This document shows positions 7,397 through 14,987 of a DNA stretch of 43,295 nt, one piece after another. Position 1 is the stretch's first letter. Each line of letters begins with the position of its first letter. The position numbers and the translations under genes were made by a program. Below the pieces are notes generated by a model. The model saw only the letters and a program-made list of their open reading frames with translations, did not search any database and was not told the DNA's origin. Source of the DNA: Tepidanaerobacter acetatoxydans_A (GTDB taxonomy: Bacteria > Bacillota > Thermosediminibacteria > Thermosediminibacterales > Tepidanaerobacteraceae); assembly GCA_022840405.1 (NCBI GenBank), contig JALHJR010000013.1, positions 1 to 43,295 on the forward strand. Reading direction: 5' to 3'.

Positions 7397-8296
7397 GTGG
7401 CAGAAAATACATTTAGAATTGGCTTAGCATTAAGCGGCGGGGGGATAAGAGGTGCGGCACATTTTGGGATACTAAAAATACTAAACGAAAATGGTATTTA
7501 CCCTGATATAATTTCCGGAACCAGTGCAGGAAGTATAGTTGGTGCTTTGTATGCTGCTGATGTAAATTTTAATGAATTGGCAAAAAAATTTAAGGATATT
7601 AATCCTGTACATTTGCTGGACCCAACTATTCCGGGAGTATATACCCTATTACTGCTTTATTATTATTATTGGACTAAAAGACCCATGCTTAATTGGACTT
7701 TTCCAAAAGGGCTGTTTAAGGGAGAAAAAATTGAAAGGCTTCTTGAAGATGTTCTAAAGAAAAAGCATTTTAACAACTTGAAGGTTCCGTTATCAGTGGT
7801 CAGTGTTGATATAAAATCAGGTCAAACCGTAATATTTTGTCCTAAAAATAATGTTCCGAAAAAGAAAATGAATAATACGGTTTTTATAACGGACCAAAGT
7901 TTGGCTGTGGCGGTAAGGGCCAGTATATCTTTACCTGGGATATTCATTCCGAAAGTAGTTAAAGGCCATACATTAGTAGACGGAGGCATAAAAAACAACA
8001 TACCTGTGGATATTCTGCATACTCAGAAAGCAAAAAAGGTTATAGGTGTAGATTTGGGAGTATCAGGTAATAGTGCAAAAGTGGATTCAATTGTAGACAT
8101 TCTCATGGCAACAATAGATATTATGGGAGATGAACTATCATGTTATATAAGAAAGGAAAATCCGGGGTATTATATCTATCCTGATATACAAGGCACCGGA
8201 TATAAAGATTTTGACCGCATACCTGAAATTATAAAATATGGGGAGGCAGCGGCAAAAAAGGAACTGCCTAATATAATTAAATATTTATCATCATAA
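7397..8296 (+). CDS. Patatin-like phospholipase (RssA/YlbK type)
   Basis: This 299-residue protein has the full patatin Ser-Asp dyad. The oxyanion loop SGGGIRG is followed by the nucleophile elbow GTSAGS (Ser about residue 43) and the DGG triplet in LVDGGIKNNIP (Asp about 195). The family hydrolyses acyl groups from phospholipids or related lipids; bacterial stand-alone members are mostly uncharacterised. A hydrophobic, tyrosine-rich stretch near residues 83-92 may contact membranes, and no signal peptide is present. GTG at 7397 is chosen because AGGGGG lies 7 nt upstream; the GTG at 7391 sits against that Shine-Dalgarno. Confidence 0.85.
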   Translation: MAENTFRIGLALSGGGIRGAAHFGILKILNENGIYPDIISGTSAGSIVGALYAADVNFNELAKKFKDINPVHLLDPTIPGVYTLLLLYYYYWTKRPMLNWTFPKGLFKGEKIERLLEDVLKKKHFNNLKVPLSVVSVDIKSGQTVIFCPKNNVPKKKMNNTVFITDQSLAVAVRASISLPGIFIPKVVKGHTLVDGGIKNNIPVDILHTQKAKKVIGVDLGVSGNSAKVDSIVDILMATIDIMGDELSCYIRKENPGYYIYPDIQGTGYKDFDRIPEIIKYGEAAAKKELPNIIKYLSS

Positions 8297-8302
8297 ATAA
8301 AA

Positions 8303-8346
8303 GGGCATATGGAGAACTTATGCATTATTTAATGCTCCATATACCC
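8303..8346 (-). terminator. Terminator of the small minus-strand gene
   Basis: A 12-bp stem with one mismatch (8335-8346 with 8303-8314) encloses a smaller hairpin. Read on the minus strand it is followed by TTTTATTTATG. It begins inside the last codons of the small gene and also separates it from the patatin gene on the other strand. Confidence 0.65.
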
Positions 8347-8457
8347 TGATTTATAAAGGAAATCTAGCATGTAATCTTCTAATATATCCTCAATACTTTT
8401 TTCTTGCTTTTCTTCTTCGTCAATTGAAAAGGCTGAACTTTCATTATAATATTTCAT
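8329..8457 (-). CDS. Small acidic protein of unknown function (42 aa)
   Basis: This short frame has every part of a real gene. A consensus promoter (TTGACT-16-TATAAT, 8532-8505) and GAGGAGG 7 nt before ATG lead in, and a terminator hairpin with T-rich tail closes it. The predicted protein is 42 residues: MKYYNESSAFSIDEEE, then a charged helix with EKSIEDILEDYMLDFLYK, ending in SGYMEH. It is strongly acidic, has no cysteine and no membrane segment, and could form an amphipathic helix. I recognise no family. It is transcribed alone, convergent with the patatin gene. A small regulatory or sporulation peptide is possible but unproven. Confidence 0.65.
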   Translation of the reverse strand: MKYYNESSAFSIDEEEKQEKSIEDILEDYMLDFLYKSGYMEH

Positions 8458-8504
8458 ATAAGAGCCTCCTCGCAAATAATTGTATACAAGTATTATTGTA
8501 TTTA

Positions 8505-8532
8505 ATTATATACCTCTGTGTGAAAAAGTCAA
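8505..8532 (-). promoter_or_regulatory. Promoter of the small acidic-protein gene
   Basis: On the minus strand TTGACT (8532-8527) and a perfect TATAAT (8510-8505) are 16 nt apart, and the start codon lies about 45 nt downstream. Confidence 0.6.
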
Positions 8533-8734
8533 TAATGAAAAATATATTTTTTAAAAGCAATATGATTTTTTTACACATTGTTTTAACATAGAAGCAGACT
8601 GCCAAATAAGTGATATTCATACTATGCAAGAGGTCCCGCTTGTTTGACAGCAAACAAGCGGTAGAATCAACGTTAAAGGTATTAATTTATCTATGATTTA
8701 GAAAAAAATGCGGAAACTCAAGAAACTCTCAATA
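8533..8734. other. Intergenic stretch with one perfect 10-bp hairpin
   Basis: The region lies between two divergent promoters and has no open frame with a ribosome binding site. The one notable element is CCGCTTGTTT/AAACAAGCGG (8636-8645 with 8652-8661, loop GACAGC). It is GC-richer than its surroundings and has no T-run on either side, so it is not an ordinary terminator. Confidence 0.5.
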
Positions 8735-8787
8735 TTGACATAATAAAAGTTTTGCTATATACTATACTAAAATAATAATCATTATTA
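8735..8787 (+). promoter_or_regulatory. Promoter and PerR/Fur-type box of the rubredoxin-like/perR operon
   Basis: TTGACA (8735-8740) and TATACT (8758-8763) are 17 nt apart, a near-perfect sigma-A promoter. The palindrome TAATAAT-C-ATTATTA (8773-8787) covers the first transcribed bases. It matches the PerR consensus TTATAATNATTATAA at 13 of 15 positions, and perR lies downstream, so autoregulation by PerR is the simplest reading. Confidence 0.75.
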
Positions 8788-8802
8788 ATATTGGAGGTGT
8801 CA

Positions 8803-8931
8803 ATGATGGCAGTATTCAAGTGCAGTGCCTGTGGATATGAGAAAGAAAGTCGTTGTAAGCCTAGGAAATGTCCGGAGTGCGAAGCCAAGGATACCTTTAC
8901 TAAGGTAGAAGCACCCAAGGAGGATAAATAA
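8803..8931 (+). CDS. Rubredoxin/desulforedoxin-like small metal-binding protein
   Basis: This 42-residue protein has two CxxC pairs (CSACGYEKE and RCKPRKCPECEAKD), the pattern of the rubredoxin-like RCKPxKCPxCG family found beside Fur/PerR genes in Clostridia. The four cysteines should bind one Fe or Zn. A further cysteine in RCK precedes the second pair. GGAGG lies 5 nt before ATG 8803 and 8 nt before ATG 8806, so either could be the start. It is cotranscribed with perR, 8 nt downstream, behind a PerR-type box, which fits a peroxide or iron stress role in electron transfer. That role is an inference from context. Confidence 0.82.
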   Translation: MMAVFKCSACGYEKESRCKPRKCPECEAKDTFTKVEAPKEDK

Positions 8932-8939
8932 GGGATTAA

Positions 8940-9359
8940 ATGGATAATAAAAAAGGGTTTATTCGTAAGACTAAGCAAAGAGATTTAATTTTAAAGACAC
9001 TAAAAAATACTGATACCCATCCCACGGCTGATTGGATTTATGAACAAGTAAAAAAGGAAATGCCTAATATAAGTCTTGGTACAGTTTACAGAAATTTAGG
9101 CATGCTTAAAGATTTAGGTGAGATAATAGAGCTCAATTGCGGCAACAAGTATAGTCGTTTTGACGGTAACCCGGAAAATCACTATCATTTTGTTTGCACT
9201 GAGTGTGAGAAAGTAATAGATATTAAAGGATGTCCGGTAGATAAAGAATTGGATTTATGTGTAGCTCGAGAAAATAATGTGGAAGTGTTTTTCCACAGAA
9301 CTGAATTTTATGGTCTTTGTCCGGATTGTAAGAAAAAAAAAGAACAGCAACAGATTTAA
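8940..9359 (+). CDS. perR: Peroxide-responsive repressor PerR (Fur family)
   Basis: This is a 139-residue Fur-family repressor with an N-terminal winged helix (SLGTVYRNLGMLKDLGEI) and C-terminal dimerisation domain. The five regulatory-metal ligands of B. subtilis PerR (His37, Asp85, His91, His93, Asp104) are matched by His27, Asp75, His81, His83 and Asp94, a constant offset of ten. The structural zinc cysteines are Cys86/89 and Cys127/130. In PerR, iron-catalysed oxidation of the two histidines releases DNA. It is the second gene of an operon with a PerR-type box at the promoter. Fur or Zur remain formal alternatives, but the Asp ligand favours PerR. Confidence 0.85.
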   Translation: MDNKKGFIRKTKQRDLILKTLKNTDTHPTADWIYEQVKKEMPNISLGTVYRNLGMLKDLGEIIELNCGNKYSRFDGNPENHYHFVCTECEKVIDIKGCPVDKELDLCVARENNVEVFFHRTEFYGLCPDCKKKKEQQQI

Positions 9360-9361
9360 GA

Positions 9362-9390
9362 AAGGCGGTCTTTTCAGATCGTCTTTTTTT
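9362..9390 (+). terminator. Terminator after perR
   Basis: A 10-bp stem with two G-U pairs (9362-9371 with 9376-9385), a 4-nt loop and a run of seven T. Confidence 0.8.
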
Positions 9391-9776
9391 ATATTGGCTT
9401 TTTAGGTCAAAATCGATAGTGAAATCAATATTTAATTTAATGGGGAAATCCTTAGAAAGCAATGCCGTCTTTAACAAAGCTATTTGTTAACCAGAACCAT
9501 ATTTCGTAATAATAAATAATACAGAGGGAAAGATAGCTACACAGTAATCAAGAGATAAAAATTTACTATATGCTCTTTTTTGGATTTGAAAAGGCAACAT
9601 ATAGTATTATATAATAAAATTACTACCAGATATAGTATATACTATTCTGAATTATTAAGTAGCAGTTTTGTAAAGTCTTAATAAATTTTAATTTTATAAA
9701 TCTTGTTTAAGGCACCGTAAATAGGGGAAAATTTGATTTAAAAGAAATAGGCAATCAAAACAAAAAGGGTGATCTG
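9391..9776 (+). promoter_or_regulatory. Regulatory region upstream of nrdJ with spaced ATATAGTAT repeats
   Basis: This 386-nt AT-rich region has no credible gene. It holds TACTATATG (9564-9572) inverted against CATATAGTA (9598-9606), and a 14-bp perfect palindrome ATAGTATATACTAT (9632-9645). ATATAGTAT occurs in the same orientation at 9599-9607 and 9630-9638, 31 bp apart. That is the three-turn spacing expected of paired NrdR boxes, although the match to the NrdR consensus is only partial. A clear -35/-10 pair was not found. The nrdJ Shine-Dalgarno AAGGGTG lies 5 nt before the ATG. Confidence 0.4.
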
Positions 9777-12700
9777 ATGGGAACGGACAAAATAAATTTA
9801 ACGGAAAATGCAAGGGTGGTTTTAGAAAAACGATACCTTGCCAAGGATTCAAGCGGTAAGGTTATAGAAACTCCTGAGACTTTGATAGAAAGAGTGTCTA
9901 ATGCCATTGCTAAGGCAGAGCTAAAGTATGTTCAGGATAAATCTGATGATTGGGCTAAAAAATTTTATGATATGATATCGGAACTTAAATTTCTGCCGAA
10001 TTCCCCCACGCTGATGAATGCCGGAAGAGAGCTTGGCCAACTTTCGGCTTGCTTTGTGCTGCCTGTGGAGGATTCGATGGAAGGAATATTCGATTCAATA
10101 AAATCATCAGCACTTATACATAAAAGCGGCGGCGGAACGGGATTTAGTTTTTCGCGTCTTCGCCCAAAGGGAGCTATGGTTAAATCTACCGGAGGTGTGG
10201 CATCAGGCCCCATATCCTTTATGAAGGTGTTTAATGCAGCCACCGAGGCCGTAAAACAAGGTGGATGTGTGGATGAAAATACTCGAATTGCCACGGTAAG
10301 CGGCCTTATTAAAATAAAAGAATTAGGCCCTTGTGATCTACCAGAGGACAGCTGGCATAAATATGAAATACCGCTAAAATTGTATACCGATGAAGGTGTA
10401 AAAGAGGCCGACGAGTTTTATGTTCACGGTAAAGCAAAGGTCAAGAAAATATCCACGGAGTGCGGATATTCTGTATGTATAACACATGAACACCGGCTTC
10501 GGGTAATCGACAGTGACGGCAACTATATTTGGAAACACGCAAAAGATATAAAAAAAGGTGATTGGTTGGCCCTTAAGAAAAACACATATCCTGAAACCAC
10601 TGACTATCGGTTACCGGATTTTGAATATGAGTCATATTTTAATGCCAAGGAAATAACTTTGCCTCAGGAACCTTCTGAAGACCTTGGTGAGTTTATAGGT
10701 TACTTTATAGGTGCTGGCAGTTTCAGTTTCAATGAAAGAGGTACCGGTCAGGTGATATTTTCCGTTGCCGATGATGAACCGGAAGTTTTTGATAGGATAA
10801 TATCCTTGGGCAACAAACTTTTTTCCATAGAGCCGGTTATAAACAAAAAGCCGGGAGAAAAGAATTCAAATCTATTTTATAATTCTACGGTCCTTGCCCA
10901 TTGGCTGAAACACATCGGTGTTGATAAAGTTTCTTCCATGGATGTAAAAGTGCCTGAGATAGCTTTCCGGGCAGGAGTCAACTTTGCTACGGGTTTTTTG
11001 AGAGGACTGTTTAGCGCAGATGGAACCGTAAGTAAGGAAGGTTATGTGACATTATATTCCATTTCAAAGGAATTGGTCGATGGAGTAAGAGAACTGTTAT
11101 TATCTCTTGGCATTCCTTCCAGAACAATCATCAACATTGACCGACAGGATTCTCTTGGCAAAAACCCAGTATACAGGCTTAACCTAATTACACAAGAGGG
11201 TTATGTGATATTTAGAAACAGGATAGGATTTATTTCTGCGGCAAAAAATGATCACTTGGAAGTGATTGATAATAGAGCTTGGGAATTTAATGATATTATA
11301 CCTAATCAACAGCAAGTCTTTGCCAAAATTTACGACGGCTCGGGTATGGGATGCGGTCCTGAAAGGATGGCCCTAGGTGCCAACCGCGAGCTTTATAGGG
11401 ATATACAACACTATTTGCCTAAAGCGGCGGCACCGAGGAATCTAAATCGCAGCAGGTTAAGTTACCTGGCTGAGAAATATCCGGAAGTTGCTGAAAGTCC
11501 GCTCAAATGGTTCCTGGAAAATAATCAGTTTTATGACAGGGTTGAAACTGTTGAGGACGATGAAGCGTTCACACTGGACCTTTCGGTACCCGATAATAAT
11601 ACTTATATAGCAGCCGGCTTTATAAGCCATAACACGCGCCGGGGTGCCAACATGGGCATACTCCGGGTGGACCATCCGGATATTCTGGATTTTATTCAAT
11701 GCAAGAAAGATGATAAGGAAATTACCAATTTTAATATAAGTGTGGCTATTACCGATAAGTTTATGGAAGCACTGAAAGAAGATAGAAATTATGACCTTAT
11801 CGACCCACACACGAAAAAACCCACAGGAAAACTTAGGGCAAGGGAAGTCTTTGATTTAATAGTGGACATGGCATGGAACAATGGCGAGCCGGGAATCGTA
11901 TTTATCGATAGGATGAATGAGGACAATCCTACTTTGGCAATTGGGGATATTGAAAGCACGAACCCCTGCGGTGAACAACCCCTTCTGCCTTATGAGTCGT
12001 GCAACTTAGGTTCTATAAATCTTGCTAAATTTATAAAAAAATCCGGTAATAAAAATACAATTGATTATGAAAGTTTAAAGGAAACGGTACACCTGGCTGT
12101 GCGCTTTTTAGACGATGTAATCGATGTAAACCTGTATCCCTTAAAGGAAATTGAGGAAATGACCAAGGCTAATCGAAAAATCGGTCTTGGCGTGATGGGC
12201 TTTGCCGATATGCTGATAGAACTGGGTATTCCGTATAATTCCGATGAGGCGGTAAAAACTGCCGAAGCCATAATGAGCTTTATTGATAGTGAATCTAAAA
12301 AAGCATCTTGCGAGCTTGCAAAAGAGCGAGGAGTTTTCCCTAATTGGGAAAAGAGCATCTATAAGGAAAAGGGCATGCGCATCCGAAATGCTACTACTAC
12401 TACAATAGCGCCAACAGGAACCATAAGTATTATTGCGGGAGTTTCAAGTGGAATTGAACCGATATTTGCACTGGCCTTTGAACGCCACGTAATGGATAAC
12501 CAGCGATTGGTAGAAGTTCATCCCATTTTCAAACAGGTTCTTAAAGAGCAGGGTCTTTATAGTGAAGAGCTGATGCAGAAAGTAGTAACTCAGGGAACTC
12601 TCCAAGGTATAGATGAATTGCCCGAAGAAATAAAAAGAGTTTTTGTTACGGCACATGATATTAAGCCGGAATGGCATATAAAAATGCAGGCGGCTTTCCA

Positions 12701-13454
12701 AAAATACACCGATAATGCTGTGTCCAAGACCGTAAACTTTCCAAACAGTGCTACTCGGGAAGATGTTAGAACAGTATATATGATGGCTTATAATCTAGGC
12801 TGTAAAGGCGTTACAATCTATAGAGATGGAAGCAGGCAGGAACAGGTTTTAAATAAAGGTACAAAAAAAGAAAGGCCTGCAAGTTATAAAATAAAACCAA
12901 GACCCAGGCCAAGTGTAACCTACGGCAATACAGAGAAAGTAAAGATTGGCTGTGGAAACCTTTATATCACTGTAAACTCTGACGAAAACGGCATCTGTGA
13001 GGTATTTACCAATTTAGGTCGAGCAGGGGGCTGCCCATCTCAGTCAGAAGCCACTAGCCGCCTTATTTCTATGGCTTTACGTTCAGGCATTGATGTAAAA
13101 GCTATAGTAGAACAACTAAAGGGCATTCGCTGCCATTCCACTTTACGGCAAATGGCAAACAATAAAGATATAAAAGTGCTTTCATGTCCTGATGCTATAG
13201 GTCGAGCTATAGAACGTAGCATTGGCGAGAATGTAATAGTAAACGGCAACGGCAACGGATCCAATGAGGCCTATATTAAGCGTTATTTGGATACCGATCC
13301 AGAAACAACGGTGACTCCTGAGGATGGTTCGCATAATCCGAATCCTACTAAAAAAAAAGTAAACGGAGGCACCTGTCCTGAATGTGGCCATAGACTCGAG
13401 CACGAAGGCGGCTGCGTTATCTGTCGAAGCTGTGGCTATTCCAAATGCAGTTAA
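9777..13454 (+). CDS. nrdJ: Adenosylcobalamin-dependent ribonucleotide reductase (class II) with intein
   Basis: The 1225-residue precursor comprises a reductase of 769 residues and an intein of 456. NrdJ reduces ribonucleotides to deoxyribonucleotides using adenosylcobalamin and needs no oxygen. The first redox cysteine is Cys92 (LSACFVLP). The active-site loop NPCGEQPLLPYESCNLGSINL and the PTGTISIIAGVSSGIEP section lie in the C-extein. The C-terminus ends with a zinc-ribbon-like CPECGHRLEHEGGCVICRSC tail that presumably re-reduces the active site. The intein splits the conserved GG/TRRGANMG sequence between G163 and T620. The gene is monocistronic, flanked by a 386-nt regulatory region and a strong terminator. 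Confidence 0.93.
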   Translation: MGTDKINLTENARVVLEKRYLAKDSSGKVIETPETLIERVSNAIAKAELKYVQDKSDDWAKKFYDMISELKFLPNSPTLMNAGRELGQLSACFVLPVEDSMEGIFDSIKSSALIHKSGGGTGFSFSRLRPKGAMVKSTGGVASGPISFMKVFNAATEAVKQGGCVDENTRIATVSGLIKIKELGPCDLPEDSWHKYEIPLKLYTDEGVKEADEFYVHGKAKVKKISTECGYSVCITHEHRLRVIDSDGNYIWKHAKDIKKGDWLALKKNTYPETTDYRLPDFEYESYFNAKEITLPQEPSEDLGEFIGYFIGAGSFSFNERGTGQVIFSVADDEPEVFDRIISLGNKLFSIEPVINKKPGEKNSNLFYNSTVLAHWLKHIGVDKVSSMDVKVPEIAFRAGVNFATGFLRGLFSADGTVSKEGYVTLYSISKELVDGVRELLLSLGIPSRTIINIDRQDSLGKNPVYRLNLITQEGYVIFRNRIGFISAAKNDHLEVIDNRAWEFNDIIPNQQQVFAKIYDGSGMGCGPERMALGANRELYRDIQHYLPKAAAPRNLNRSRLSYLAEKYPEVAESPLKWFLENNQFYDRVETVEDDEAFTLDLSVPDNNTYIAAGFISHNTRRGANMGILRVDHPDILDFIQCKKDDKEITNFNISVAITDKFMEALKEDRNYDLIDPHTKKPTGKLRAREVFDLIVDMAWNNGEPGIVFIDRMNEDNPTLAIGDIESTNPCGEQPLLPYESCNLGSINLAKFIKKSGNKNTIDYESLKETVHLAVRFLDDVIDVNLYPLKEIEEMTKANRKIGLGVMGFADMLIELGIPYNSDEAVKTAEAIMSFIDSESKKASCELAKERGVFPNWEKSIYKEKGMRIRNATTTTIAPTGTISIIAGVSSGIEPIFALAFERHVMDNQRLVEVHPIFKQVLKEQGLYSEELMQKVVTQGTLQGIDELPEEIKRVFVTAHDIKPEWHIKMQAAFQKYTDNAVSKTVNFPNSATREDVRTVYMMAYNLGCKGVTIYRDGSRQEQVLNKGTKKERPASYKIKPRPRPSVTYGNTEKVKIGCGNLYITVNSDENGICEVFTNLGRAGGCPSQSEATSRLISMALRSGIDVKAIVEQLKGIRCHSTLRQMANNKDIKVLSCPDAIGRAIERSIGENVIVNGNGNGSNEAYIKRYLDTDPETTVTPEDGSHNPNPTKKKVNGGTCPECGHRLEHEGGCVICRSCGYSKCS
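10266..11633 (+). other. Intein in NrdJ, with LAGLIDADG homing endonuclease domain lacking one catalytic Asp
   Basis: The intein runs from Cys164 to Asn619 of the precursor. Splicing blocks are present: CVDENTRIATVSG (block A), CITHEHRLRV with TxxH (block B), and the C-terminal NTYIAAGFISHN with penultimate His, followed by Thr as +1 residue. Protein splicing is therefore likely intact. The endonuclease part has two motifs, LGEFIGYFIGAGSF (303-316) and FLRGLFSADGTV. In the first, the acidic residue expected in GDG is Ala313; in the second Asp415 is kept. One of the two catalytic Asp is thus missing, suggesting a dead or nicking endonuclease. Confidence 0.9.
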
Positions 13455-13489
13455 TAATAGATTGAGTTGAGTAACATTTGCCCCTTAAG

Positions 13490-13515
13490 CATTTTCCTAG
13501 CTTTAAGGGGCTTTT
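13490..13515 (+). terminator. Terminator after nrdJ
   Basis: The stem GCCCCTTAA/TTAAGGGGC (13490-13498 with 13503-13511), with a tight loop, is followed by TTTT and GCATT. Confidence 0.75.
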
Positions 13516-13640
13516 GCATTATTGATGGGAGAAGTTCTTTCTGATAAAATTAAGTCGTAGGAGGCCAAGGGAAATATGAGCCGTGCTGCAATAGGCACTG
13601 GGTTCACAACCGACTGTGATTTGTAGCAAACATGTTAATT

Positions 13641-14951
13641 CTAAAAAAACTGTGGGAGGAATTCTTTATTTTCGGCCAGGATGTCATCCAACAGCTTTTT
13701 TGCTGTGCTTGAAGATGGTACCAAGGGATGTATGGTTAATGCTTGCAAGGCCGAATGGTAATCCCCGCTCATACCGGCGTGTATAGTAAGTTCTTCATAG
13801 GCTTTTACCACTTGCATTAATCCCCTTATTTTGGCAGGCACATGTCCGACGCTTAGCGGATGTGCTCCGTCTTTATCAATAATACAGTTGGTTTCAATCA
13901 CTGAGTCTTCGGGCAAATCAAGAATTGCACCGTTGTTTTTTACATTAATTATTTGTATATCCTTTTTGTTATTTGCTATAGAGCTGATAAGATTGCATGC
14001 GGCATATGAATAAAGAGCACCACCGCGCTTTTCCAACTCAGGCGGTTTTACATTTAATTTTGGATTGCTGTAAATCTTAAACAGTTCCTGTTCAACCGTT
14101 TTTACTACTTGACCTCGAGTACCGGCATGTGATGCTTCTTTGATTTCCTCTTCCAGCATTTTATCTGACATATAGTAGTAGCGGTGATAAGGACATGGGA
14201 GCATGCCCAGGGATTCAATTAGATCTTTGTCCCACAGTAAATCAGGAATGTTCTTCATGTTAAAATCCTGTCCAGAAGCAAGCTGAAGCAGCAGTTTTTC
14301 TGTTACATCTTCCCCGTCTAGAAAGATTTTTTGCCCCCATACTAAGTGATTCAATCCTGCAAATTGTATGTATACCCTTTCCATTTCGACTCCAAAAGCC
14401 TCAGCTACATAATTGACCATGTTGACAGGTACATTGCAAAGCCCCAGTATTTTAACTCCCGTATGTTTTAACACAGTCTCAGTAATTATGCCGGATGGAT
14501 TAGTGAAATTTATCAGCCATGCGTCAGGTGCAAATTGTTCTATATCTCTGCATATGTCGATTGTAACGGGAATTGTTCTTAGTGCTTTAGCAAAGCCGCC
14601 CGGACCGGTAGTTTCCTGCCCGATGACACCATATCTCAAAGGAATCTTTTCATCCCTTATACGTGCATCAAGACCGCCAACTCTGAACTGAGATATTACA
14701 AAATCGGCGCCGGAAATTGCCTCGTGTCTGTCAAAAGTCAAATGAATATTAATATCAAGTCCTGCCTTCTCGACCATCCGCTGTACCAAACCGCCGACTA
14801 TTTCCAGTTTATGTCTGCCCGGCTCGATATCCTCCAAATATATGTCGCCAATCGGTAATTCTGCAGCTTTACTAATAAAGCCCTCGATGAGCTCGGGAGT
14901 ATAACTGGATCCTCCTCCAATAACAGCAACCTTAAATTTTTTCTCAAACAA
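13641..14951 (-). CDS. Family 4 glycoside hydrolase (6-phospho-beta-glucosidase-like)
   Basis: This 436-residue protein begins with the NAD-binding motif VAVIGGGSSYTPELIEGF and shows the GH4 landmarks INFTNPSG, GLCNVP (metal-binding Cys) and AGLNHL (catalytic Asn/His region). GH4 enzymes split phosphorylated disaccharides by an NAD+- and Mn2+-dependent oxidation-elimination mechanism, which needs reducing conditions and suits anaerobes. It is the last gene of the PTS operon, so it probably processes the phosphorylated sugar imported by the IIABC proteins. The sequence is closest to the 6-phospho-beta-glucosidase subgroup. The exact sugar is uncertain because a MupG-like enzyme is encoded directly upstream. 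Confidence 0.87.
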   Translation of the reverse strand: MFEKKFKVAVIGGGSSYTPELIEGFISKAAELPIGDIYLEDIEPGRHKLEIVGGLVQRMVEKAGLDINIHLTFDRHEAISGADFVISQFRVGGLDARIRDEKIPLRYGVIGQETTGPGGFAKALRTIPVTIDICRDIEQFAPDAWLINFTNPSGIITETVLKHTGVKILGLCNVPVNMVNYVAEAFGVEMERVYIQFAGLNHLVWGQKIFLDGEDVTEKLLLQLASGQDFNMKNIPDLLWDKDLIESLGMLPCPYHRYYYMSDKMLEEEIKEASHAGTRGQVVKTVEQELFKIYSNPKLNVKPPELEKRGGALYSYAACNLISSIANNKKDIQIINVKNNGAILDLPEDSVIETNCIIDKDGAHPLSVGHVPAKIRGLMQVVKAYEELTIHAGMSGDYHSALQALTIHPLVPSSSTAKKLLDDILAENKEFLPQFF

Positions 14952-14987
14952 ATCGTTAAACCTCCTTATTTTTTAAGCCATGACTAA

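Noticed and set aside
13558..13640. Possible tRNA or cobalamin-riboswitch fragment (GGGTTCACAACC resembles a T-arm)
   Set aside because: No acceptor stem, anticodon arm or conserved B12-box could be assembled around it.
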